From Halotalea alkalilenta DSM 17697 (GTDB lineage Bacteria; Pseudomonadota; Gammaproteobacteria; Pseudomonadales; Halomonadaceae), in NCBI RefSeq assembly GCF_000621205.1, contig NZ_JHYY01000030.1:1-64000 (forward strand): DNA of 64,000 bases, given 5' to 3'. Within the stretch, counting starts at the first letter, position 1, and the number at the start of each line of letters is the position of its first letter. The notes beneath the pieces were generated by a model. The model was not told the DNA's origin. It saw only the letters and a list, made by a program, of their open reading frames with translations, and did not search any database. This document shows positions 18,909 through 27,670 of this stretch, piece after piece. The translations under genes were made by a program, and so were the position numbers.

Positions 18909-19240
18909 CCAGACTGCTGACAAAGTATTTGAAGATGCCACGATGGATTCCAGCCGCCTCCGAGAGCGCGCTGGCCGGCAATCGATTGCACCGGGGTTTG
19001 CGACATGGATGTCGCAAAAGGCGCGCCCGGACAGGGATGTCCATGCGCGCCGACCCGAGGGCAAGCGATTGGTCGGCCAGGGTTTCGCGATCTTGTGGCG
19101 GCGCGTCCCCCTGAAGGGGGAGCGCGAGGGGTCCGCCCCTCGCATCTAAGCGAGCAAGAGGCGCGTTAGGACCCAAACGGTTCTCGACTCGCCAGGATCG
19201 AGAGCGTCGCTGGGTCAAAAGGGGTTTGTCATTAAACTGA
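18909..19240. mobile_element. MITE-like non-coding element with inverted ends
   Basis: 332 bases with no credible gene. The left end CAGACTGCTGACAAA (18910-18924) is the exact reverse complement of the IS end at 311-325. The right end TTTGTCATTAAACTG (19225-19239) is a partial match, 10 of 15. Each lies one base from a copy of a 23-base hairpin. Inside are several palindromes: GCGACATGGATGTCGC, GGACAGGGATGTCC nested in GCGCGC arms, CCCCCTGAAGGGGG and GAGGGGTCCGCCCCTC. This fits a non-autonomous element or IS remnant mobilised by the IS1182-type transposase. A repeat of other origin is the alternative. Confidence 0.6.
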
Positions 19241-19263
19241 AACGCCGGTGCATGACCGGCGTT
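19241..19263 (-). terminator. ppc terminator hairpin (copy 2 of the direct repeat)
   Basis: Reverse strand AACGCCGGTCATGCACCGGCGTT, a 10-bp stem 26 bases after the ppc stop codon, followed on the minus strand by TCAGTTTAATG. Acts as the ppc terminator; identical copy at 18886-18908. Confidence 0.75.
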
Positions 19264-19289
19264 CGTTTCGACCAAGAGACGCCCTCGCC

Positions 19290-21980
19290 TCAGCCAGTGT
19301 TACGAAGCCCCGCGGCGATCCCGGCCATGGTGACCATCAGCGCGCGCTCGAGTACCGGGGAGATGCTCTGCTCGGCATCGCGCGAGCGCCTGAGCAGCTC
19401 GGCCTGGAGGCCATGGAGCGGATCGATGTAGGGGTTGCGCACCGCGATGGCCTGGCGGATCAGCGGTGAATGCTCGAGCAGCACGCGCTGGCCGCTGATC
19501 TCGAGCAGTTGGCCGATCAGCCGGGCGAGCCGCTCGCGCAGCGTCGTGCCGAGCGCACGCAGCTCGGGGGCATCGACCAGCCGCTGCTCGTAGTAGGTGG
19601 TGATCGAGGCGTCGGACTTGGCCAGCAGCATCTCGAGCAGGTCTAGATAGGTGCCGAAGAACGGCCAGTCGCGGCGCATCTCCTCGATCCGGCGGCGCCC
19701 CTCGGGATCGGCGAGCCGCGTAGCGAAGGCTTCGTCGCTGCCGAGCCAGGCCGGCAGCATCAGCCGGGTCTGGGTCCAGGCGAAGATCCATGGAATCGCC
19801 CGCAGGGTCTCGACGCCACCTTCCTGGCGCCGCTTGGCCGGGCGCGAGCCGAGCGGTAGCCGCCCCAAGGCACCCTCGGGCGTCAGCGCGCGGAAGTAGG
19901 GAACGAAATCGGCGTTCTCACGTACCACGCCGACGTAGACCCGGTGGGCGATCTCGGCCAGCTGGTCCATCTCATCGCGCCACTCCGGTCGCGGCGCCGG
20001 CGGCGGTGAGAGCGTGGCCTCGAGTACCGCACCGACGTAGATCTCCATGTTGCGAGAGGCGATATCGGGCTGGCCGAACTTGAAGCGGATCATCTCGCCC
20101 TGCTCGGTGACCCTGAGACTGCCGCTCACCGAGCCAGGTGGCTGGGAGAGGATCGCCGCGTGCACCGGCCCGCCGCCGCGGCCAACGGTACCGCCACGAC
20201 CGTGGAACAACGTCAGCGCCACCCCTTGGCGCTGGCAGATACGCACCAGCGCCTCCTGGGCGCGATACTGCGCCCAGGCGGCGGCGAGCTGCCCCGCGTC
20301 CTTGGCCGAATCGGAATAGCCGATCATCACTTCCTGGCGATCGTCGATCAGCCGGCGGTAGACCGGGATATCGAGCAGCCGCTCGATCACCGGGCCCGAG
20401 CGGTCGAGATCGTCCAGGGTCTCGAACAGCGGCGAGATCGGAAGCCGGGGACCACCGGCCTCCTTCATCAGCAGGGCCACGGTGAGTACGTCCGAGGCCT
20501 GCCCGGCCATCGAGATCACGTAGCTGCCCAAGGCTTCGGCACGCGAGGCGGCGATCACCCGGAAGGTGTCGAGCACCTCGCGAACCTGGTCCGAACCATG
20601 CCAGTCGCGCGGCAGCAGCGGACGTTTGGATTCCAGCTCGCGGACCAGGAACTGCTGCCGACGCGCTTCGTCCCAGGTCGAGTAATCTTCGCCGAACAGC
20701 TCCTCGACCAGCTCCACCATCACCTGGGTGTGGCGTGCGGACTCCTGGCGGATATCGAGCTTGGTCAGGGTCACGCCGAAACAGGCGATCCGGCGCAGGG
20801 TATCGAGCAGCGCACCGTTGGCGATGCTTTGCATGCCGCACTCGAGCAGCGAGCGATAGCAGAGCTCGAGCGGAGCGAGCAGCTGATCCCGGGTATCGAT
20901 CAGCGCCACCTCCTCGGTATTCGAGCGCTCGCCGTCGAGCCGTGACCGCAGCGCCTCGCGGGTAGCCTGCAACCGCTTGATCAGCTGCTTGATCAGCGCG
21001 CGATAGGGTTCGTCGACGTCGCCGACCTCGGCCTTGAGTTCGTCGCTGGCCTGCCACATCGAGAGCTCCACCCGCAGCGCCTCGAGATCGCGCAGGTAGA
21101 GATCCGCCGCCATCCAGCGGGCGAGCAGCAGCACCTCCTCGGTGACTTTCGCAGTGACGTTGGGGTTGCCGTCACGATCTCCCCCCATCCAAGAGGCGAA
21201 GCGCAGGGGCGATGCGTCCAGCGGCAGACGCTGCTCGCCGATCGCCAGCAAGCGCTGGTCGAGATCGCGATAGAACTCGGGCAGCGCCTGCCATAGCGAG
21301 TTCTCGATCACCGCGAACCCCCAGCGCGCCTCATCGACGGGCGTCGGGCGCACCCGGCGAATCTCGTCGGTGTGCCAGGCCTGGCTGATCAGTTCGGCCA
21401 AGCGCTCGAGCAGCCGCTCGCGCCGCTCCGGGTAGCCGCGGGTAGCTTCGAGCTCAGCGAGGCAGCCGTCGATCATGTCGTACTTCTGGATCAGGGTGCG
21501 CCGCACCACTTCGGTCGGATGGGCGGTGAGCACCAGCTCGACGCGCATGTCGGTGAGCGTCTCGCGCAGAGTGCCAGCATCGACCCCATCGTCGATGACC
21601 CGTTCGAACAGCCGTCCCAGGTCCTCTGGCTGCAGGTTGGGCCGATAGTCCTCGACCCGCCGCACGCTGGCACGGTGGTGCTGTTCGGCGATGTTGGCGA
21701 AGTTGAGGAACTGATTGAAGGCGCGGGTGACCGGCAGCAGGTCCTCGTCGGGCAGCGAGCCCAAATAGTCGATCAGCGCCTTGGAACTCTCGCCGCTGTC
21801 GCCGCTGTCGCTGCGGCCCTGCTTGGCCAGCGCGCGGATGCGTTCGATGCGCTCGAGGAACGGCTCGCCGAGATCCGAGGTGATGGTCCGCCCCAGGATA
21901 TCGCCAAGAATGCGTACGTTCTCTCGCAACGATTCGTTAAGGTCATTACCTTCTGTGGCGACGGGCAGGGTGTGACGCAT
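19290..21980 (-). CDS. ppc: Phosphoenolpyruvate carboxylase
   Basis: 896 residues, full length for bacterial PEPC, which carboxylates phosphoenolpyruvate with bicarbonate to refill oxaloacetate. The catalytic His motif VLTAHPTEVVRRTLIQKY is present at about residues 155-170. The second active-site block GYSDSAKDAGQLAAAW and the glycine-rich loop LFHGRGGTVGRGGGP (PEP binding) follow at about 550-590, and the C-terminus ends RNTG as in the family, where it lies near the aspartate-inhibitor site. It stands alone between the MITE-like element and an AT-rich upstream region. The start codon ATG at 21980 is the first in frame. Confidence 0.97.
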   Translation of the reverse strand: MRHTLPVATEGNDLNESLRENVRILGDILGRTITSDLGEPFLERIERIRALAKQGRSDSGDSGESSKALIDYLGSLPDEDLLPVTRAFNQFLNFANIAEQHHRASVRRVEDYRPNLQPEDLGRLFERVIDDGVDAGTLRETLTDMRVELVLTAHPTEVVRRTLIQKYDMIDGCLAELEATRGYPERRERLLERLAELISQAWHTDEIRRVRPTPVDEARWGFAVIENSLWQALPEFYRDLDQRLLAIGEQRLPLDASPLRFASWMGGDRDGNPNVTAKVTEEVLLLARWMAADLYLRDLEALRVELSMWQASDELKAEVGDVDEPYRALIKQLIKRLQATREALRSRLDGERSNTEEVALIDTRDQLLAPLELCYRSLLECGMQSIANGALLDTLRRIACFGVTLTKLDIRQESARHTQVMVELVEELFGEDYSTWDEARRQQFLVRELESKRPLLPRDWHGSDQVREVLDTFRVIAASRAEALGSYVISMAGQASDVLTVALLMKEAGGPRLPISPLFETLDDLDRSGPVIERLLDIPVYRRLIDDRQEVMIGYSDSAKDAGQLAAAWAQYRAQEALVRICQRQGVALTLFHGRGGTVGRGGGPVHAAILSQPPGSVSGSLRVTEQGEMIRFKFGQPDIASRNMEIYVGAVLEATLSPPPAPRPEWRDEMDQLAEIAHRVYVGVVRENADFVPYFRALTPEGALGRLPLGSRPAKRRQEGGVETLRAIPWIFAWTQTRLMLPAWLGSDEAFATRLADPEGRRRIEEMRRDWPFFGTYLDLLEMLLAKSDASITTYYEQRLVDAPELRALGTTLRERLARLIGQLLEISGQRVLLEHSPLIRQAIAVRNPYIDPLHGLQAELLRRSRDAEQSISPVLERALMVTMAGIAAGLRNTG

Positions 21981-22166
21981 CGACGGTCTCCATGGGTATC
22001 CTTAAGATTCCAGAGGAGCGTTGGGGGGCGAGACGACCGCCCGCCAGTTGCGCTCCATCGACGTAAGCTACCCGGGCGATACCGGAACGGCAAACATCGA
22101 CAGCGCATGATTACGTAAACAAAGACAAAAAGGGGGATTACATGCCCAGATTTCGGGGCTAAAAGG

Positions 22167-22195
22167 ATAATACTTTAGTAATATAACCACTAAAA
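22167..22195 (-). promoter_or_regulatory. Candidate ppc promoter with palindrome in the spacer
   Basis: The gap 21981-22229 turns AT-rich at 22105-22200. On the minus strand TTTTAG (22195-22190) and TATTAT (22172-22167) are 17 bases apart, and an inverted repeat with arms TTTAGT / ACTAAA (22174-22194) fills the spacer. The -35 is poor, so this may need an activator or may instead be mazG 3' structure. Confidence 0.35.
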
Positions 22196-22229
22196 CTGTG
22201 TGTCTGCTGGCAGATCCACTGCCCGCCGT

Positions 22230-23060
22230 TCACTCCTCGCTCTTCACCGCCCGCCAATGGCGCTCCAGCGTATCGAGATCGTCACCCGGCTCACAGCGCG
22301 CCTCGACGCCGCGAAAACGCCGTTCGAACTTGGCCCCGGCTCGCCTCAGCGCGCGCTCGGGATCGACGCCGAGCTTGCCTGCGAGCGTGGCGGTGGCGAA
22401 GAGCAGATCGCCGAGCTCGTCTTCTATCGCATCGTGGTTCGAGGCGGCGATCGCCTCGCGCACCTCCGCAAGCTCCTCGTCGACTTTGCCGAGCGCCCCG
22501 GTATGGTCCGGCCAGTCGAACCCCAGCCTGGAGGCGCGGCGCGAGAGCTTGGCCGCCCGACTCAGCGCAGGCAGCGCCAGCGGGATGTCGTCGAGCACGG
22601 AAGCGCTGGAGCGCTCGGCACGGGCATCGCGCTCCGAGGCCTTGCGCCGCTCCCACAGCTCTCCTATCTGGGCCTGGCTCAGCGAGCGGGCGGGAAGATT
22701 GTCGCGACGAGAGTCCAGTCGCCCCTCGGGAAAGACGTGGGGATGACGGGCGATCATCTTGCGCACCAGGCCGTCGACCACATCGAGAAAATCGAAACGC
22801 CCCTCCTCGCGGGCGAACTGGGCATAGTAGACCACCTGGAACAGCAGGTCGCCGAGCTCGAGCTTCAGCTCGCCGAAGGCGCCGCGCTCGATCGCGTCGA
22901 CCACCTCGTAGGCCTCCTCGAGGGTGTGCGGCGCGATGGTTTCCCAGCGCTGTTCGACGTCCCAGGGACAGCCTTCCCGCTCGTCGCGCAGCACCGCCAT
23001 CAGCTCGAGCAGATCGTCGAGCCCATGGCGGTCGCTCCCCCCGCCCTCAACCCGCGACAT
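22230..23060 (-). CDS. mazG: Nucleoside triphosphate pyrophosphohydrolase MazG
   Basis: 276 residues, two-domain MazG. The N-terminal repeat has REGCPWDVEQRWETIAPHTL EEAYEVVDAIE and LKLELGDLLFQVVYYAQFA, giving the EEAYE...ELGD magnesium site; the C-terminal repeat has VDEELAEVREAI and IEDELGDLLFATATLA. It hydrolyses (d)NTPs to monophosphates and is linked to lowering ppGpp effects. Its start overlaps the end of relA by 14 bases, so the two are translationally coupled, the usual relA-mazG arrangement. Confidence 0.95.
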   Translation of the reverse strand: MSRVEGGGSDRHGLDDLLELMAVLRDEREGCPWDVEQRWETIAPHTLEEAYEVVDAIERGAFGELKLELGDLLFQVVYYAQFAREEGRFDFLDVVDGLVRKMIARHPHVFPEGRLDSRRDNLPARSLSQAQIGELWERRKASERDARAERSSASVLDDIPLALPALSRAAKLSRRASRLGFDWPDHTGALGKVDEELAEVREAIAASNHDAIEDELGDLLFATATLAGKLGVDPERALRRAGAKFERRFRGVEARCEPGDDLDTLERHWRAVKSEE

Positions 23061-25311
23061 TTTCCTGCTTTCCTCCCTGGCGCAGCCGACGCACGTCCAT
23101 CACGTTGGCGAGCTGCTGGATACGATTGAATATCCGCCCGAGCAGCTCGAGCCCGGAGACCTCGAGGGTGATCTTGAGCCGCGCGAGATTATCCTCCCGA
23201 TCGGTCTGGGTGTTCACCGCCAGCACGTTGGCCTTCTCGGTCGAGAGTACGCCGATCACGTCGCGCAGCAGCCCGGTGCGATCCCAGGCCAGCACTTCGA
23301 TATCGACCGCATAGACGCTCGCCTGGCTCGAGCCCCACTCGACATGGACGATCCGGCTCGGCTCGTCGAGACGCAGCTGCAGGATGTTGGGGCAGTCCTC
23401 GCGGTGCACGGTGACGCCGCGGCCGTGGGTGATGAAGCCGACGATCTGGTCACCGGGCACCGGATGGCAGCAGTTGGCCATCTGGGTCTTGAGGTTGCCG
23501 ACCCCGAGCACGGTGATCGCGTCCTGCGGCTCCTTGGCGCCGCGCCGGGAGCGGGTCAGCAGGCGGTCGAGCTGCTCCTGGTCGTCGGTATCGCCGAACA
23601 GCTGCTGGGCCTGCGAGAGCACCTGGCCGACGCGCAGGTCGCCGGCACCGATCGCCGCGTACATGTCGTCGGGGGTCGGGTAGTTGACCGCCTGGGCGAG
23701 GCGTTCGCGATCCAGGCCGTCGAGGTCGAGGCGGCGGAACTCGCGCTCGAGCAGCGCCTTGCCCTCCTCGAGGTTCTGGCCGCGCGCCTGCTGCTTGAAC
23801 CAGGCCTGGATCTTGGCCCGAGCGCGCGAGGTCTTGGCGTAACCCAGGCCAGGATTGAGCCAGTCCCGGCTCGGCCCACCCTGGGTGGCGGTGAGGATCT
23901 CGACCTGCTGGCCGGTCTTGAGCCGATAGGTGAGCGGCACGATCCGTCCGTCGACCTTGGCGCCGCGGCAGCGATGGCCGATCTCGGTATGCACCCGGTA
24001 GGCGAAGTCGATCGGCGTCGACACCTTCGGCATGTCGATGACGTGGCCATCGGGGGTGAAGACGTAGATCCTGTCGGGGGCGATGTCGACCTGGAGACCC
24101 TCGCTCAGGTCATTGATCTCACCGACCTCCTCCTGCCATTCGAGCACCTGGCGCAGCCAGGCGATCTTCTGCTCGTAGCCGGAGCTGCGCGAATCGACGT
24201 CGGTACCCTTGTAGCGCCAGTGGGCGCAAACGCCGAGTTCCGCATCCTCGTGCATGGCGAAGGTCCGGATCTGGATCTCGAGCACCTTGTGATCGGGACC
24301 GAGCACCGCGGTATGCAGCGACTGGTAGCCGTTGCGCTTGGGATTGGCGATGTAGTCGTCGAACTCGTTGGGGACGTGGTGCCAACGCGAATGGATCAGC
24401 CCCAGCACGGTGTAGCAGTCGGCCACCTCGGGCACCAGCACACGTACCGCGCGGACGTCGTAGACCTGGGAGAAGTCGATCCGCTTGCGTTTCATCTTCC
24501 GCCAGATCGAATAGATGTGCTTCGCCCGGCCGTCGACCTGGTAGCGCGCGATGCCCTGGGCCTCGAGCAGGCCGGTGATGGTCGACTTGACCTCGCCGAT
24601 GTAGTGGTCCCGGTCGAGCCGCTTCTCGGCCAGCTGCTTGGCGATCGCCTTGTACTCGGCTTCGTGCAGGTAGCGAAACGACAGGTCTTCGAGCTCCCAC
24701 TTGATCTGGCCGATGCCGAGTCGATGGGCGAGCGGTGCGTAGATATCGAACACTTCGCGCGCGACCCGCTGGCACTTCTCGCGCGAGTCGTTACGCACCT
24801 GGCGCAGCATGGTGGTGCGCTCGGCGATCTTGATCAGGGCGACGCGCACGTCGTCGATCATGGTCACCAGCATCTTGCGCAGGTTCTCTTGCTGGTTGTG
24901 CTGCGAGAGTCCGCTCTGCGGCGCCTGGAGCTGGCTGATCGCGGCCATCTTGAGCACTCCGTCGATCAACCCCGCGACCTCGGTGCCGAACAGCCGCTCG
25001 ACCTCCTCGAGGCTGGTCAGCTCCTTGCGCACGCAGCGATAGAGCACCGCCGCGACCAGCGTCGGCTGGTCGAGATGCAGCTCGGAGAGAATGTCGGCGA
25101 TCTCGAGCCCAGCGCGGAAGTTGGAGCCCACCTCGCGCCAGGCAGGGTAGCGTTTGGCGGCATCGATAGTGATCCGCTCGGCGAATTCGCACGCGCGGCG
25201 CAGCTCAGAAGGATCGCTCAGCCGGACTTCCTGGTTGAGATGCTCGACCCACGCCGGAATGTCGACTCGCCCGTCCGCCAGCAGCGGCTGATCCTCACGT
25301 ACCTTGACCAT
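23047..25311 (-). CDS. relA: GTP pyrophosphokinase RelA ((p)ppGpp synthetase I)
   Basis: 754 residues. The N-terminal pseudo-hydrolase domain has AAVLYRCVRKE where SpoT/Rel enzymes carry the HD pair, so it should be a synthetase without hydrolase activity, as in RelA. The synthetase domain follows with RVLVPEVADCYTVLGLIHSR W and NGYQSLHTAVLGP. Then come TGS (DRIYVFTPDGHVIDMPKVST), a zinc-finger/helical region and the C-terminal ACT domain. It responds to uncharged tRNA on stalled ribosomes. Operon order rlmD-relA-mazG. Confidence 0.97.
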   Translation of the reverse strand: MVKVREDQPLLADGRVDIPAWVEHLNQEVRLSDPSELRRACEFAERITIDAAKRYPAWREVGSNFRAGLEIADILSELHLDQPTLVAAVLYRCVRKELTSLEEVERLFGTEVAGLIDGVLKMAAISQLQAPQSGLSQHNQQENLRKMLVTMIDDVRVALIKIAERTTMLRQVRNDSREKCQRVAREVFDIYAPLAHRLGIGQIKWELEDLSFRYLHEAEYKAIAKQLAEKRLDRDHYIGEVKSTITGLLEAQGIARYQVDGRAKHIYSIWRKMKRKRIDFSQVYDVRAVRVLVPEVADCYTVLGLIHSRWHHVPNEFDDYIANPKRNGYQSLHTAVLGPDHKVLEIQIRTFAMHEDAELGVCAHWRYKGTDVDSRSSGYEQKIAWLRQVLEWQEEVGEINDLSEGLQVDIAPDRIYVFTPDGHVIDMPKVSTPIDFAYRVHTEIGHRCRGAKVDGRIVPLTYRLKTGQQVEILTATQGGPSRDWLNPGLGYAKTSRARAKIQAWFKQQARGQNLEEGKALLEREFRRLDLDGLDRERLAQAVNYPTPDDMYAAIGAGDLRVGQVLSQAQQLFGDTDDQEQLDRLLTRSRRGAKEPQDAITVLGVGNLKTQMANCCHPVPGDQIVGFITHGRGVTVHREDCPNILQLRLDEPSRIVHVEWGSSQASVYAVDIEVLAWDRTGLLRDVIGVLSTEKANVLAVNTQTDREDNLARLKITLEVSGLELLGRIFNRIQQLANVMDVRRLRQGGKQENVAG

Positions 25312-25375
25312 GACCGGTACCTCCAGCCTCCTGATGAGCTTCGATTATTGTCTGGATGGCCGCAGCCGCAGCGGG

Positions 25376-26725
25376 TCACCGACGCTCGAAAAGCGAAAGC
25401 GACTCGAGATGCGGCGTCTGGGGAAACATATCGACCAGGGCGATGCGCACGAGCCGGTAACCGCCCGCGACCAAAAGCGCTGCATCGCGCGCCAACGTCG
25501 CCGGGTCACAGGATACATAGAGTACTCGCTCAGGCCCGGCGCTCGCGAGCGCCTTGCAAACATTCTGCGCGCCATCGCGAGGCGGATCGAGCAGCACCGC
25601 GTCGATATCTTCTACGCCAGGAGCCTGGCTCAAGTCCATCGCCCGCGCGGTGATCTCGAGCTCGAGCGTCCGAGCATTGGCGCTGACCCGCTCGGCCATC
25701 GCCGCACTGCCTTCGATAGCGGCGACCCGCACACCGGTCGCGGCGAACGGCAGGCCGAAGTTGCCAACCCCGGCGAACAGATCGAGCAGCCGTGCACCAA
25801 CAGGCAATCCCAGCCAGTCGAGCGCAGCACCCACCAGTTGCTGGTTGACCGCGCCATTGACCTGGAGGAAGTCACCCGGCTGGAAACCCAGCGCAAGGCT
25901 ACGCCCCCCAACGTCGAGCCGATAGTGCAGCGTAGGCAGCGCCGAGGGCTCGCCGCGATCGAAGACCAGCGCCAGATCGTGCGCCTCGGCGAAGGTACGC
26001 CAGCGGCTTTCATCCGCTGCGACCGGCTTGAGCTGGCGCAGCTTGAGCGCGACGGCGTCGTCGCCGGCGATCAGTTCGATATGGCCGAGCTGGCGCGGCG
26101 CCTCGAGCCGTTCGAGGCATTCACGCAGCGGTGCGAGCAGAACCTCGAGCCCGGGCAGCAGTACCGGGCACTGCTCGATATCGAACAAGCGCTCGCTCTG
26201 GCGCCGCCTGAATCCGAAGCGCAGCCGACCCTCGCCGTCGAGCTTGACCCCGAGCCGGGCCCGGCGCCGGTAGCCGTAGGCCTCACCGGCGAGCAGCTCG
26301 ACCGCGGGCACGTCCAAGCGTACCCGGTGGAGGTGCTCGACCAGCACCCCGGCCTTGTGCTCGCGCTGTGCGCCGATGTCCAGATGCTGCAGTGAACAGC
26401 CACCACAGACGTCGAAATGGACGCACTCAGGGACTACCCTGACAGGGCTGGGCCGCGACACCTGCACCGGGTGGGCCTCGTCGAAGCGCCGCCGCTGGCG
26501 ATGCCGCCGCACTTCGACCCGCTCCCCCGGCAGGGCGCGGTCGATGAATACCGTCTTGCCCTCGGCGTCGCGGGCTACCCCACGCCCATCGTGGGATAGC
26601 CGCAGGACCTCGAGCGCATCCAGAGTCTCGCTGGCCTCCCGCCCCGCGACCTCGGCGACTTGATGCTTGGCACCACGGCGACCCTCTCCGGGGCTGCGCG
26701 CCGGCCTGCGCTTGCCGAGCGCCAC
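25376..26725 (-). CDS. rlmD: 23S rRNA (uracil-1939 C5)-methyltransferase RlmD
   Basis: 449 residues from a GTG at 26725, two bases after the cysM stop codon. It has an N-terminal Lys/Arg-rich extension, a TRAM domain (VLRLSHDGRGVARDAEGKTV F), and the 4Fe-4S cysteines ECVHFDVCGGCSLQ with a later Cys. The SAM fold includes ARLLDLFAGVGNFGLPFA, and the catalytic Cys lies in RVLYVSCDPATLARD. It methylates U1939 of 23S rRNA using S-adenosylmethionine. The position between cysM and relA is conserved in pseudomonads. Confidence 0.94.
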   Translation of the reverse strand: MALGKRRPARSPGEGRRGAKHQVAEVAGREASETLDALEVLRLSHDGRGVARDAEGKTVFIDRALPGERVEVRRHRQRRRFDEAHPVQVSRPSPVRVVPECVHFDVCGGCSLQHLDIGAQREHKAGVLVEHLHRVRLDVPAVELLAGEAYGYRRRARLGVKLDGEGRLRFGFRRRQSERLFDIEQCPVLLPGLEVLLAPLRECLERLEAPRQLGHIELIAGDDAVALKLRQLKPVAADESRWRTFAEAHDLALVFDRGEPSALPTLHYRLDVGGRSLALGFQPGDFLQVNGAVNQQLVGAALDWLGLPVGARLLDLFAGVGNFGLPFAATGVRVAAIEGSAAMAERVSANARTLELEITARAMDLSQAPGVEDIDAVLLDPPRDGAQNVCKALASAGPERVLYVSCDPATLARDAALLVAGGYRLVRIALVDMFPQTPHLESLSLFERR

Positions 26726-26727
26726 GC

Positions 26728-27633
26728 TCAGCGCCCCTTGCCATCGCGGGCGAACAGCCCGGTGGAGAGATAGCGATCACCGCGATCGCAGACCACGAAT
26801 ACGATCACCGCGCCCTCGGTCTCTTCGGCGACCCGGAGCGCACCCGCCAGCGCCCCACCGGAAGAAACGCCGGCGAAGATGCCCTCCTCGCGGGCGAGCC
26901 GGCGCATCTGCTCCTCGGCCTCCTGCTGGCTTATGTCGAGTATCCGATCGACCCGTGCCGGATCGAAGATCGATGGGCGATAAGCCTCCGGCCAGCGACG
27001 GATACCAGGAATACTGGCGCCATCGCTCGGCTGCAGGCCGACCACCTGGATCTCCTCGCGCTGCTCCTTCAGATAGCGCGAAACCCCCATGATCGTCCCG
27101 GTGGTGCCCATCGAGCTGACGAAGTGGGTGATCCGCCCCTCGGTCTGGCGCCAGATCTCGGGGCCGGTGCCGCGATAGTGGGCCAGCGGGTTGTCCGGGT
27201 TGCCGAACTGGTCGAGCGACTTGCCCTGCCCTTCGGCGACCATGCGCGCGGCGAGATCGCGCGCGCCTTCCATGCCCGCCTCGCGATCCACCTCGATCAG
27301 CTCAGCGCCATAGGCGGCCATCGCTTGCTTGCGCTCCTCGCTGGCGTTGGCCGGCATGATCAGCACCATGCGATAGCCCTTGATCGTCGCCGCCATCGCC
27401 AGCGCGATGCCGGTATTGCCGGAGGTCGCCTCGATCAAGGTGTCGCCCGGAGCGATCTCGCCACGCGCCTCGGCGCCTTCGATCAGCGAAAGCGCCGCAC
27501 GGTCTTTCACCGAACCGGCCGGATTGTGGCCTTCGAGCTTGGCGAGGAGCAGATTGTCGCGCCCCGCGCCGATCCGCTTAAGGCGTACCAGCGGCGTATT
27601 GCCGATCACTTCTTCGAGTGCAGGAAAGTGCAT
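26728..27633 (-). CDS. cysM: Cysteine synthase B
   Basis: 301 residues from the ATG at 27633 (MHFPALEEVIGNTPLVRLKR), chosen by family alignment and AAGGA upstream; the frame remains open further to 27864 across the previous gene. PLP-dependent fold type II enzyme: the PLP Lys is in HNPAGSVKDRAALS, the substrate loop is EATSGNTGIALAMA, and the phosphate loop is SSMGTTGTIMGVSRYLK. It joins O-acetylserine with sulfide or thiosulfate to make cysteine. The CysM-type C-terminus, CDRGDRYLSTGLF, is present. It starts 37 bases after the PdxJ-like gene. Confidence 0.94.
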   Translation of the reverse strand: MHFPALEEVIGNTPLVRLKRIGAGRDNLLLAKLEGHNPAGSVKDRAALSLIEGAEARGEIAPGDTLIEATSGNTGIALAMAATIKGYRMVLIMPANASEERKQAMAAYGAELIEVDREAGMEGARDLAARMVAEGQGKSLDQFGNPDNPLAHYRGTGPEIWRQTEGRITHFVSSMGTTGTIMGVSRYLKEQREEIQVVGLQPSDGASIPGIRRWPEAYRPSIFDPARVDRILDISQQEAEEQMRRLAREEGIFAGVSSGGALAGALRVAEETEGAVIVFVVCDRGDRYLSTGLFARDGKGR

Positions 27634-27670
27634 GGTGGTGTCCTTCTCAACCGGGCCACGGCAGCGGCCG

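Noticed and set aside
18893-19149. Short open frames (60-75 codons) inside the MITE-like element
   Set aside because: They run through several palindromes, lack ribosome-binding sites and resemble no protein; the block reads as non-coding repeat DNA.
22924-25653. Plus-strand open frame of 909 codons across mazG and relA
   Set aside because: It is the antisense of two conserved enzymes; the translation has no recognisable family and low-complexity character.
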